Assembly (NCBI GenBank): GCA_031411835.1
Contig: JANOBV010000190.1
Span: 1-10,040 of the forward strand
Source of the DNA: JADKIH01 sp031411835
Lineage (GTDB): Bacteria; Bacteroidota; Bacteroidia; AKYH767-A; 2013-40CM-41-45
Reading direction: 5' to 3'
DNA: 10,040 nt
Shown: positions 1 through 7,093 of the stretch, in pieces
How the letters are laid out: each line of letters opens with the position of its first letter
Numbering within the stretch: position 1 is the stretch's first letter
Notes under the pieces: generated by a model
What the model saw: the letters and a program-made list of their open reading frames with translations, nothing else
What the model was told of the DNA's origin: nothing
Databases searched by the model: none
Made by a program: the position numbers and the translations under genes

Positions 1-19
1 TCGTTTCTACCTTTGCCAT
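1..19 (-). CDS. Start of the gene after rimP, probably nusA (partial)
   Basis: An ATG on the minus strand at 19-17 opens a frame reading M-A-K-V-E-T before the window ends. It starts five bases after the rimP stop codon, a spacing typical of co-transcribed genes. In most bacteria, including Bacteroidota, rimP is followed by nusA (transcription termination/antitermination factor) and then infB. The nusA assignment rests on this gene order only, because six residues cannot identify the protein. Confidence 0.5.
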
Positions 20-24
20 TTGTT

Positions 25-498
25 TCAAATGATTTTGTCGAATGAGAATATCACTCTCGTTTCTTTAATTGAGTTGAAGGGAATATTATTTAATTGTTTT
101 TGTTTCTCTTTTTTATTGCCGGTCTTGATGATGATGTCTTCATTCAATGCTAACTCATTCGCATCTGCCGACATTAATGTTCCGGTATGTTTCACGCCGT
201 CAAGTGTCAAAACACTTACTTCGCGACCAATTCTTTTGTGAAATTGTTGAAGTACTAAAAGTGGTTCTTCCATTCCGGGTGAACCAACTTCTAATTCCCG
301 CTTCTCAAAAACCGGAGTGTTTTCGAAATGTGCTTGAAGCATACGATTCACCTTCACGCACTCTTCAATCATTATTCCTTGCGGATGATCGAGCGTAATC
401 AGGACTTTTCCCGGAGTTACTTTTACTTCAACGAGGAAATTATCGCTTCCTGCGATTTTTTCATCTACTAATTTGGTTATCTCCTCTTTAAGATCCAT
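25..498 (-). CDS. rimP: Ribosome maturation factor RimP
   Basis: This 157-residue protein is a full-length RimP, the cytoplasmic factor that binds the 30S subunit during assembly. The N-terminal alpha/beta domain covers about residues 1-80. It ends in LEVGSPGMEEPL (69-80), which matches the family signature E-V-S-S-P-G-x-x-x-P-L. The C-terminal SH3-like domain (about 84-157) begins with the typical F-x-K-x-x-G-R-E-V segment and contains T-G-T-L. A lysine/glutamine-rich stretch at about 126-136 is a loop insertion of the sort that varies between species. The ATG at 498-496 is chosen because it gives the usual RimP N-terminus, with a short acidic/lysine helix. The gene is followed after five bases by the presumed nusA start, so the two are probably one operon. 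The leader upstream carries a promoter element and an intrinsic terminator, described separately. Confidence 0.93.
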   Translation of the reverse strand: MDLKEEITKLVDEKIAGSDNFLVEVKVTPGKVLITLDHPQGIMIEECVKVNRMLQAHFENTPVFEKRELEVGSPGMEEPLLVLQQFHKRIGREVSVLTLDGVKHTGTLMSADANELALNEDIIIKTGNKKEKQKQLNNIPFNSIKETRVIFSFDKII

Positions 499-550
499 CT
501 AAACTGTATTGTTCGAATTAATTTGAAATAAGATCACATTGATAATCAAT

Positions 551-572
551 AAAAAAGGGGACTGTTGTCCCC
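551..572 (-). terminator. Intrinsic terminator (candidate attenuator) in the rimP leader
   Basis: On the minus strand the sequence reads GGGGAC-AACA-GTCCCC followed by six T. This is a perfect six-base-pair, mostly GC stem with a four-base loop and a T tract, the standard form of a Rho-independent terminator. It points toward rimP and lies 52 bases upstream of the rimP start, just downstream of a promoter-like element at 605-598. No gene on the minus strand ends upstream of it, so it can hardly be the terminator of a preceding gene. An attenuator in the rimP-nusA leader is the simplest reading. On the plus strand the stem is followed only by a mixed T/C stretch, so plus-strand function is less likely. 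Confidence 0.7.
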
Positions 573-597
573 TTCTTCCTGTTCCTTAAATCTGTTG

Positions 598-605
598 CAA
601 ATATA
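598..605 (-). promoter_or_regulatory. Bacteroidota-type -7 promoter element for rimP
   Basis: The minus strand reads TATATTTG, an exact match to TAnnTTTG, the -7 consensus recognised by the primary sigma factor of Bacteroidota. Transcription would start around 591-593 and give a leader of about 95 nt that contains the hairpin at 557-572. No clear TTG element is seen 17-23 bases upstream, so the call rests on the -7 box and its position. Confidence 0.55.
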
Positions 606-702
606 GGAAAATCTTGTTTTCTACTACTATATAAGGGAGAATAATTTAGGGAAATTAGGAGGGTTGTGTGTCTAATGAACTTTTATCTATGTAAAAAAGT
701 GT

Positions 703-729
703 TTGATGTCAATAAAACCATGAACTTTG
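703..729 (+). promoter_or_regulatory. Possible promoter of the NADH dehydrogenase gene
   Basis: GAACTTTG at 722-729 matches seven of the eight positions of TAnnTTTG, and a TTG lies at 703-705. The 16-base spacer is slightly shorter than usual for Bacteroidota promoters. Transcription would start near 735, leaving a leader of about 47 nt. The remainder of the 283-base divergent intergenic region (499-781) shows only the rimP promoter and terminator and AT-rich sequence. I see no tRNA or other structured RNA in it. Confidence 0.3.
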
Positions 730-781
730 CATCGATGATTTTCTAAATAATCGCATAATTTTCAATAAAAACAAAGATTAC

Positions 782-2050
782 ATGGACATTTTTTCATTGG
801 ATAGTAGTAAAAAGCGGATCTTAATTATCGGTGGTGGTTTTGGCGGAATTGAGATAGCCCTGAGATTAGACACGAGACAATACGAAGTCTTATTGATTGA
901 CAAACACAATTATTTCACTTTTCAGCCTTTGTTATATCAAGTAGCGACCGGTGGCCTCGAGCCGGATTCAGTCGCTTATCCACTTCGAAAAATTCTGAAA
1001 AAGAACAAAGACGTCCTCTTTCGACTCACAGAAGTGACAAGTATTGATCAAGCATCATCGAAAGTGATGACAACCATCGGCGAAATTCCGTATGATATTT
1101 TAATAATTGCGACCGGTGCTGTGACCAATTTTTTCAATATGGTTGAGACAGAAAAAAATGCTTTGTCGCTGAAGAGTGTAACCGATGCATTAAATATTCG
1201 CTCATTCGTTTTGCAAAAATTTGAAGCAGCTCTTCTTGAAAAATCAAAAGAAGAACAAAGGCGAATGATGAATTTCGTTGTTGTTGGCGGAGGCCCTACA
1301 GGTGTAGAGATCAGTGGTGCATTAGCAGAATTGAAGCGACATGTTTTGCCGCATGATTACCCTGAACTAGATATTTCAATGATGGAAATTTCTATTCTTG
1401 AATCTGGAGAAAATGTTTTAGATGCGATGTCTACATTTTCAAAACGCAAAGCGAAAGATCAGTTAATTGACATTGGAGTAAAACTATTGTTGAAGCAACA
1501 ATTAAAATCGTATGATGGCCGAGAGGCAATTTTAGCTGATGGAAAAATTATTGAGACAAGTTCTCTGATCTGGACAGCAGGTGTGAAAGGAAGTTATCCT
1601 GCAGGTTTTGATGCAACTTCTATCGTTCGTGGAAATCGTTTACTTGTAAATGATTTCAATCAGCTGATCACGAATGAAAATATTTTTGCAATCGGAGATG
1701 TGGCATCGATGCAATCGGGCTCTCATCCAATGGTTGCTCCGGTTGCAATTCAGCAAGCAAAAAATTTAGCAAAGAATCTAAATCGCAAAAGTAAAAACGA
1801 TTGGAAAAAATTTGTCTATTTCGATAAAGGCTCGATGGCAACAATCGGAAGAAGTAGAGCAGTAGCCGATGTAAAATTTCTACACTTGAAAGGTTTCTTC
1901 GCATGGCTTGCTTGGCTCTTCATTCACTTAATGTTATTGGTCGGTTTCCGAAATCGCGTGATCGTTTTGTTCAATTGGATCTGGAATTATTTTTCGTATG
2001 ATAGAGCGATACGGCTTATTATACGACCATATAAACAAAATACTGATTAA
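782..2050 (+). CDS. ndh: Type II NADH:quinone oxidoreductase (NDH-2)
   Basis: This 422-residue flavoprotein matches single-subunit NADH dehydrogenases, which pass electrons from NADH through FAD to membrane quinone without pumping protons. The FAD-binding Rossmann motif is GGGFGG at residues 17-22, with the ribose-binding acid D40 at the end of the second strand. The segment HNYFTFQPLLYQVATGG (42-58) is typical of NDH-2. The NADH-binding motif GGGPTG lies at 169-174, followed by E207 at the strand end, which favours NADH over NADPH. The second FAD signature TxxNIFAIGDVA ends around residue 308, and APVAIQQAKNLAKN (319-332) corresponds to the quinone-site AQxAxQ region. Residues about 370-415 are rich in Trp, Phe, Leu and Ile with flanking basic residues, as expected for the membrane-attaching C-terminus. 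The gene is divergent from rimP and appears monocistronic. A related NAD(P)/FAD oxidoreductase is the only alternative. Confidence 0.9.
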   Translation: MDIFSLDSSKKRILIIGGGFGGIEIALRLDTRQYEVLLIDKHNYFTFQPLLYQVATGGLEPDSVAYPLRKILKKNKDVLFRLTEVTSIDQASSKVMTTIGEIPYDILIIATGAVTNFFNMVETEKNALSLKSVTDALNIRSFVLQKFEAALLEKSKEEQRRMMNFVVVGGGPTGVEISGALAELKRHVLPHDYPELDISMMEISILESGENVLDAMSTFSKRKAKDQLIDIGVKLLLKQQLKSYDGREAILADGKIIETSSLIWTAGVKGSYPAGFDATSIVRGNRLLVNDFNQLITNENIFAIGDVASMQSGSHPMVAPVAIQQAKNLAKNLNRKSKNDWKKFVYFDKGSMATIGRSRAVADVKFLHLKGFFAWLAWLFIHLMLLVGFRNRVIVLFNWIWNYFSYDRAIRLIIRPYKQNTD

Positions 2051-2169
2051 TTGAATCATATAAGAAATTTCTGTTTGCCTAGCATATAAACACACTGACA
2101 TAAATATCGCTTTTAATTATTTATTTTTTGTGTAAATTGAGGCATTTATTATTCGAAACCAAATCTTTT

Positions 2170-5100
2170 ATGTTCAGGAAAAGTATTATCACTGTTATAT
2201 TATTTTTTGCATTTATGCAAATTACATTTTCGCAATGCAATTCAACTATAACAATTATTGACACTGTCGATTTTGATTTGCGTATTCATATGGAAAAAAC
2301 GACTCAAAGTTATGGTTCAAATGGAAAGATGCTTTCGTCAATTCATGAACTGCAAGATCCAATTGGATCGGCCTGGACAACTCAGAATACTACAGAATAT
2401 ACATATGATTCGAATGATAGCCTTATACGCAAGCATTCTACTACAACTATTGTCTATCCACCGAGTCTTATTGCTTACCAAATGGAATATTCTTATGATG
2501 TTTTCGGGAATCTATTGACTTATTCAAAGAGTGATTCAACTGCTTCCGGTTGGGAACTCCAAAATACTGATACAAACACTTACTTTAATAATTTACAATT
2601 GACAAACATTCACTATGATGTTAATTACAAATTAAAAACTTCTAACACTTATGATCTTACCGGTAATTTGGAATCTATTCTTTATAAAAAATACTCAGGT
2701 GGAAGTTGGGTAGACTCCTCTCGAATTGACTTTTATTACGACGTAAATGGTTTTAAACAAAATACATTTTCTCTTTTTTGGAGTGGAATGAATTGGGACT
2801 CACTCAAAATTGGAACGTACCATTATAATGGCTTGCAACTTCTTGATACATTTTCCACTAGAAAATTTATATCAGGATTATGGACTAATGATTCACTTTA
2901 TTTTTATCAGTACGGGACTTTGAATAAACTGATCAATAGTTACAGTATGTATTGGGACGGGAGTCAATGGTTGTATAATATGCATTACATTACAAATGTT
3001 GATCAAAACGGTTATCCCTCATATTCTGAGGAATTCTATGCTAGTTATCAACCAAATTTGATTTGGTCGCAAACGCAAGGTTCTTTTGAATTCACATATG
3101 ATTCAATTGGCAATTTATTGAACGTTTACCTTGATTACCCATATCCTCAAGGATTCTCAACGGATACTCTTATTTACGTTAATGGTGTTATTGCTGCTGA
3201 ACATGGTTATTATGAAACTATGGGAGGCCTTTACACTGATCATGATAGAACATATTATTATGCTTCAATTGTAGGTAATGATGAAATTTGCAATGGCGAT
3301 ACAACTATTTTATCAATAGACACATGCAATGTTGTTTCCATTTTATGGAATAATGGTGAAACGACGAACAACATTTTGGTTTCGTCGCCGGGTATTTATC
3401 AAGCTTCAATTACATATTCTAATGGTGATACAGTGCTTTCAACTCCATTTGAAGTATTCTGGTCGAATTTGTTTCCGTATTTCCAGAATGTAACGGATAG
3501 TACTTTAAATATTTGTTATAGCGGTAGAGTTAACCTTTATTCAGTTGGCCAACCAAATGTCAATTATCAATGGTATAGAAATGATTCTGCACTAGCCGGG
3601 GAAAATTTCCTTACCATTAGTCAATATGCATTTGAAGCATATACCGGTGATTATTACTTAGTAGGTTCGAATGGTTGTGGAGTCGATACTTCAGCAATTA
3701 CTCATTTAATTATTAATCCTATGCCAACACAACCTACAATTACCAATACCGGCCCTACAAGTTTTTGTGTAGGAGATAGTGTTATTCTTACAAGCAGTCC
3801 TTGTTACTCATATTTATGGCTCCCTAATGGTGAAACCACGCAGTCTATTACAGCTTATCATTCCGGCACTTATACAGTGAGATCAATTGATTCCATAGGA
3901 TGCTTTAGTGCGAGAAATATATCCATTACGGAAAATCAATTTTCAACTACTAATTATACAATAGTCTATAATGCAGGTATGTTAGCAACAAATCCAAATT
4001 CCGGAACCGGCATTCAATGGTATTATAATGGTGTTGCAATTTCAGGTGCAACATCTTGGAGATATTCCCCGACTAATGCCGGCAATTATTATTTTACTTA
4101 TACAAATTATGCCGGTTGTAGTGTTTATTCAGATACAATTTTATATACTCCTTCAGTTTTTGCTATTAATGCCGGTCCCGATGAATATACATGTGTAGGA
4201 GGGTCAACTTATTTTGGTTCTATAGATCCAGTAATTGGTGGTACACCGTCATATAATTACACATGGATTCCTTCTACAGGTATAACGATAGTTGGCAATG
4301 GCAGAGCTAGAATTGATAATGTTACAACTAGTCAATCATTTATATTAATGGTTCGGGATGGAATTGGACAAATAGCTTATGATACAATAAACATCATAGT
4401 ATATCCTGCAATTCCAGCTGAACTTTATACTTCCTCACAGGTTTTATGTGCAGGAGCGTATGTAAGTGTATATTTAAACTATAATACTGCGAGAGTCAGT
4501 TCCTGGATAATGAATGGCGATACGATAAGTTCGCAAAATGAATTTTTCAATCCAACATCCAGCTCAATTTTAGCTGCAATTTATACTGATACGAATAATT
4601 GTATTCTTACTACTCCTGTGGATACATTCATTTTCAATCCTCGTCCTATTTCTCAACCAATCCATTTAATACCGGATCAAAATTATTGTTACAATGCTTC
4701 AGGTACTGCTTGGATAGAAACTAATCCAGGAAGTACCTATCTATGGAAACAAATTAATTTAATAATCGGAACTGATTCTCTCATTCATTTCACAAGACCG
4801 GGTGATTATTCGGTAGTCGAAACTAATAGCTATGGTTGTACAACCTCAAGTAATTTCGATATAGATATTACTACGAACTCTCCATCATTTCCTATGTCCT
4901 GGGTAGACTTGTCTTGTGATTCAGTAACTGGTGTAGCGCCAGTAATTCAAAATGCGAGTTATCAATGGTATCTCGATGGAGTATCATTGAACGACACAGA
5001 TAATACGCACGTACTAGCGACTGCAGGAGATTATTTGTGTGAAATGATAACACCGGATGGTTGCATTGCTACTTCATCTGCAACTTGGTGGTCAGCTTAC

Positions 5101-5937
5101 GATCCTGATACTTGTGTTATTGACACAGTTGGGAATTTGTTGTTTTACACTGGAACAAATACGGGCTATACATATTATCAGTGGTATCTAGACGATGTCT
5201 TAATTCCGGGAGCGATTAACAGCTACATATATGCAGTGCAACCGGGTAAATACACTTTAACCTTAAATCATAATCAAATTTGCAAGTCCTATTCTAATGC
5301 AATAATATTTCTCTCTGCATGTGGGGTGACAATAAACCCAACAACCTCGATTTTATGTAGTGGTGTGTGCGATGGACAGCTTTCCGCAATTGTAACCGGT
5401 ACCCCACCCTTCCAATACACATGGAGTAATGGATTGAGTTCTTCGTCAATAACCGGACTTTGTAACGGAACGTATCAGATTACAATTAGTGATAGTACAT
5501 TGTGTAATAGCACTGCGAATTTCACTTTCATTTCCGACAGTATAAGTTTTAGTCTAAGCAAATGGAATACAAGTTGCATAGGTTGTGCTAATGGAGGAGT
5601 GAACTTTAGTATCGGTACTGTTAATTCACCATATACAATTTCTGCATCCCCCAATTTAGGTGTTATATCCGGCGATTCTATTTTTAATTTACCGGCAGGA
5701 ATTTATCAATTTTGTATTTCAGATAATATTGGATGCACTTCTTGTATTACTGATACTATTTCAGAAGACCCTACAGCCGTAATTGAAAATGGTTTCAGTT
5801 CAATTTTGTTATATCCTATTCCTACAACGGGTAAAATATTTCTTGCTACGAAAAGACAATTGCTCAACGAAAGATTTTCAATTGAAAACATTCTCGGCGA
5901 AATTATTTTAGACGGAAATGTAAATAGTGAAGTATAG
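2170..5937 (+). CDS. Large exported surface protein: YD-like repeats, Ig/PKD-like modules, SprB repeat, interrupted T9SS sorting domain
   Basis: The ATG at 2170 is preferred over a TTG 42 bases upstream because it gives a clean signal peptide, with basic FRK, a hydrophobic core at 6-16 and cleavage near S21/Q22. Residues about 46-365 contain eight or so degenerate YD-like units (TYDSNDSL, SYDVFGNL, TYDLTGNL, TYDSIGNL) with recurring Trp between them. Residues about 370-1050 hold roughly nine Ig/PKD-like modules of 60-85 residues. Their typical features are C-x-G-D, YLWLPNGETTQSI and a closing G-x-Y followed by GC. A SprB-type repeat follows at 1051-1122 and a degenerate module at about 1123-1200. 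The last part begins a T9SS type A sorting domain but stops at an amber codon after residue 1255. Such proteins are usually cell-surface adhesins or gliding-related proteins; that role is inferred from architecture. No catalytic domain is seen. FSQC at residues 20-23 is not a lipobox. Confidence 0.8.
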   Translation: MFRKSIITVILFFAFMQITFSQCNSTITIIDTVDFDLRIHMEKTTQSYGSNGKMLSSIHELQDPIGSAWTTQNTTEYTYDSNDSLIRKHSTTTIVYPPSLIAYQMEYSYDVFGNLLTYSKSDSTASGWELQNTDTNTYFNNLQLTNIHYDVNYKLKTSNTYDLTGNLESILYKKYSGGSWVDSSRIDFYYDVNGFKQNTFSLFWSGMNWDSLKIGTYHYNGLQLLDTFSTRKFISGLWTNDSLYFYQYGTLNKLINSYSMYWDGSQWLYNMHYITNVDQNGYPSYSEEFYASYQPNLIWSQTQGSFEFTYDSIGNLLNVYLDYPYPQGFSTDTLIYVNGVIAAEHGYYETMGGLYTDHDRTYYYASIVGNDEICNGDTTILSIDTCNVVSILWNNGETTNNILVSSPGIYQASITYSNGDTVLSTPFEVFWSNLFPYFQNVTDSTLNICYSGRVNLYSVGQPNVNYQWYRNDSALAGENFLTISQYAFEAYTGDYYLVGSNGCGVDTSAITHLIINPMPTQPTITNTGPTSFCVGDSVILTSSPCYSYLWLPNGETTQSITAYHSGTYTVRSIDSIGCFSARNISITENQFSTTNYTIVYNAGMLATNPNSGTGIQWYYNGVAISGATSWRYSPTNAGNYYFTYTNYAGCSVYSDTILYTPSVFAINAGPDEYTCVGGSTYFGSIDPVIGGTPSYNYTWIPSTGITIVGNGRARIDNVTTSQSFILMVRDGIGQIAYDTINIIVYPAIPAELYTSSQVLCAGAYVSVYLNYNTARVSSWIMNGDTISSQNEFFNPTSSSILAAIYTDTNNCILTTPVDTFIFNPRPISQPIHLIPDQNYCYNASGTAWIETNPGSTYLWKQINLIIGTDSLIHFTRPGDYSVVETNSYGCTTSSNFDIDITTNSPSFPMSWVDLSCDSVTGVAPVIQNASYQWYLDGVSLNDTDNTHVLATAGDYLCEMITPDGCIATSSATWWSAYDPDTCVIDTVGNLLFYTGTNTGYTYYQWYLDDVLIPGAINSYIYAVQPGKYTLTLNHNQICKSYSNAIIFLSACGVTINPTTSILCSGVCDGQLSAIVTGTPPFQYTWSNGLSSSSITGLCNGTYQITISDSTLCNSTANFTFISDSISFSLSKWNTSCIGCANGGVNFSIGTVNSPYTISASPNLGVISGDSIFNLPAGIYQFCISDNIGCTSCITDTISEDPTAVIENGFSSILLYPIPTTGKIFLATKRQLLNERFSIENILGEIILDGNVNSEV
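5320..5536 (+). other. SprB-type repeat within the surface protein
   Basis: Residues about 1051-1122 follow the SprB repeat pattern: a conserved Cys, then C-D-G-Q-L-S-A, a glycine and PPFQYTWSNG, a central I-T-G-L, then G-T-Y-Q-I-T-I-S-D and a closing Cys. SprB is the mobile gliding adhesin of Flavobacterium johnsoniae, and this repeat is common in large Bacteroidota surface proteins. The presence of one copy supports surface exposure but does not show that this organism glides. A second, poorer copy (C-I-G-C-A-N-G-G to DNIGC) follows at about 5571-5736. Confidence 0.65.
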
Positions 5938-6027
5938 ACAATTGAAATGAGTAAATTTACTTCCGGAATTTATTTTATTAAATTGTCCGGAGAAGAGAAT
6001 AGAGTCTTGCGGATTATTAAGCATTGA
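5785..6027 (+). pseudogene. T9SS type A sorting domain split by an in-frame amber codon
   Basis: The first half reads from about E-N-G-F-S through LYPIPTTGKI (the usual motif is YPNPxxG) and ENILGEIILDGNVNSEV to TAG at 5935-5937. The same frame continues with 29 sense codons, TIEMSKFTSGIYFIKLSG and then E-E-N-R-V-L-R-I-I-K-H, and ends at tandem stops TGA TAA (6025-6030). The post-stop part is the expected second half of the domain, with G-I-Y-F-I-K-L followed by a basic R-I-I-K end. The two halves align with no gap, so one C-to-T change in a CAG (Gln) codon would explain the interruption. Without the second half the protein should not be recognised by the T9SS. A sequencing error or stop-codon readthrough would restore it. 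Confidence 0.75.
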
Positions 6028-6068
6028 TAAGTGTTCGCGAAAAAAAACTAGAGAGATTATGCAATAAA

Positions 6069-6902
6069 CTAATTGCCTTCTGTTATTGACGTAATCTCCA
6101 ACTCAACTCTTCTATCATATTTATCACCTAGTCCCGTAGGGAAATCGCCTTTCATTCCTTTATAGCTAAGCCGTGATTTTGCAATTCCTTTTGAAATAAG
6201 ATATGAATAGATGGTTTCCGCTCTAGCTTCTGAAAGATTTCTTTTTCCGGTGTCATTGTCAAATCCATCTAAGCCAAATGATACACAACAAACATGTCCT
6301 AGTATACAAATATTATATTGGGTTTTTGTTTTGAGTGCTTGAACTAAATTATTCAATGCCGGAAAAGATTCTTCTAATAATGCCGTTCTGCCGCCTTCAA
6401 AAAGAATATTGTCAAGAATAAATTTATCGCCGACTTTCATACTATCTGAAAAAAGTTCCTTTTTAGGAATAGTATCGATCGATTGTTCTGCAATTTTTGG
6501 TTTGTAAATTAAAACAAGGTCGGCACGGCGATTTTGTTTTCTTTGCCCGTCAATATTAAAATTTGATCGATCTAGTTGAATTTCTCCATTTGATTTAAGA
6601 TCGTTAATGCAAGTCGACTTGAAGTTATTTTGAAGCAAGAAATTTTTAATCGATAGGCTTCTTTTTTCAGAAAGTTTCTGATTGTATTCGCTACTTCCTC
6701 TGTCATCACAATAAGTGTTTATTGAAATCGAAATTTCATTTGTTCTGTCAATAGATTTGATGAATTGACGGAGTTTTTGTTTTTCGTCGGGACTTATTTC
6801 ACTTAAGGCAGTATTGAAAAAAACAGAATGATTTGAATTAGGCTGAGCGTAAATTAAATGTGATGTTAGACTGATTAATAAAAATACAATAGCTGATCTC
6901 AT
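6069..6902 (-). CDS. Periplasmic protein with two OmpA-like peptidoglycan-binding domains
   Basis: This 277-residue protein has an N-terminal signal peptide (hydrophobic 4-18, cleavage after Y-A at 18-19) and then two tandem OmpA C-terminal-like domains without a beta-barrel. Domain 1 (about 25-132) starts with VFFNTALSEIS, contains CDDRGS (65-70), where Asp and Arg are expected for diaminopimelate binding, and ends with NRRADLVL. Domain 2 (about 158-270) has DNILFEGG, GHVCC (202-206), RNLSEARAETIYSYL, a GI...RLSYKG stretch and YDRRVELEI. The canonical Asp after GH-T is replaced by Cys in domain 2, so its peptidoglycan binding may differ. The protein probably tethers envelope components to the cell wall. 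Its gene converges with the surface-protein gene, with 41 bases between the end of the sorting-domain frame and its own stop. No stem-loop terminator is seen in that gap, and no good promoter is seen upstream of the start. Confidence 0.82.
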   Translation of the reverse strand: MRSAIVFLLISLTSHLIYAQPNSNHSVFFNTALSEISPDEKQKLRQFIKSIDRTNEISISINTYCDDRGSSEYNQKLSEKRSLSIKNFLLQNNFKSTCINDLKSNGEIQLDRSNFNIDGQRKQNRRADLVLIYKPKIAEQSIDTIPKKELFSDSMKVGDKFILDNILFEGGRTALLEESFPALNNLVQALKTKTQYNICILGHVCCVSFGLDGFDNDTGKRNLSEARAETIYSYLISKGIAKSRLSYKGMKGDFPTGLGDKYDRRVELEITSITEGN

Positions 6903-6964
6903 TTACGATTGATTTTTTTGAATAACGAATCCGTATATAAAATATTCTAAACTGCAAATCCTTC

Positions 6965-7055
6965 CAAGATATTTTCAGTGGACTTTTGTGATCTTGTGCA
7001 CTTGTGTTTAAAAACACTTAGAACACAAGATCACAAAAGTCCACGGAATACCTTG
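6965..7055. repeat. Long palindromic intergenic repeat with 8-base periodicity
   Basis: The arms at 6978-6998 and 7024-7044 are perfect 21-base inverted copies. Pairing continues outward as CAAG/CTTG and TATT/AATA with small mismatches, and inward as GTGTT/AACAC at 7004-7008 and 7012-7016, giving one hairpin of about 91 bases. The left arm shows an 8-base rhythm (TTGTGATC, TTGTGCAC, TTGTGTTT at 6986-7009), mirrored on the right (AACACAAG, ATCACAAA at 7022-7037). It lies downstream of the metG stop and upstream of the OmpA-like gene. It has no T tract, so it is not a standard terminator. It could protect the metG transcript's 3' end. It resembles a dispersed palindromic (REP/MITE-like) element, but other copies cannot be seen from this window. 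Confidence 0.75.
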
Positions 7056-7093
7056 AGTTATTAAAATGTAGTATTATTAGTCAAAACAAACAG

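Noticed and set aside
557..572. Hairpin as a plus-strand terminator
   Set aside because: No plus-strand gene precedes it and the downstream plus-strand sequence lacks a T run, while the minus strand has six T directly after the stem.
2063..2072. Palindrome AGAAATTTCT after ndh as a terminator
   Set aside because: It is AT-rich with no loop and no T tract, and is compatible with chance in this sequence.
2128..2169. TTG codon that would add 14 residues to the surface protein
   Set aside because: The added residues would place charged and polar sequence before an otherwise perfect signal peptide beginning at the ATG at 2170. TTG starts are rare, and the region is AT-rich leader.
5935..5937. 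Genome-wide reassignment of TAG to an amino acid
   Set aside because: TAG also ends metG (7094-7096) and the OmpA-like gene (6069-6071), each at the expected protein length, so amber acts as a stop here.
6928..6957. Promoter of the OmpA-like gene (minus-strand TTG at 6957-6955 with a TACGGATT box 19 bases on)
   Set aside because: The spacing is right, but the box matches only three of the six fixed positions of the -7 consensus, so I do not annotate it.
6986..7045. 8-base periodic repeats as a CRISPR or tandem-repeat array
   Set aside because: The units are too short and imperfect, have no spacers, and are arranged as the two arms of one palindrome.
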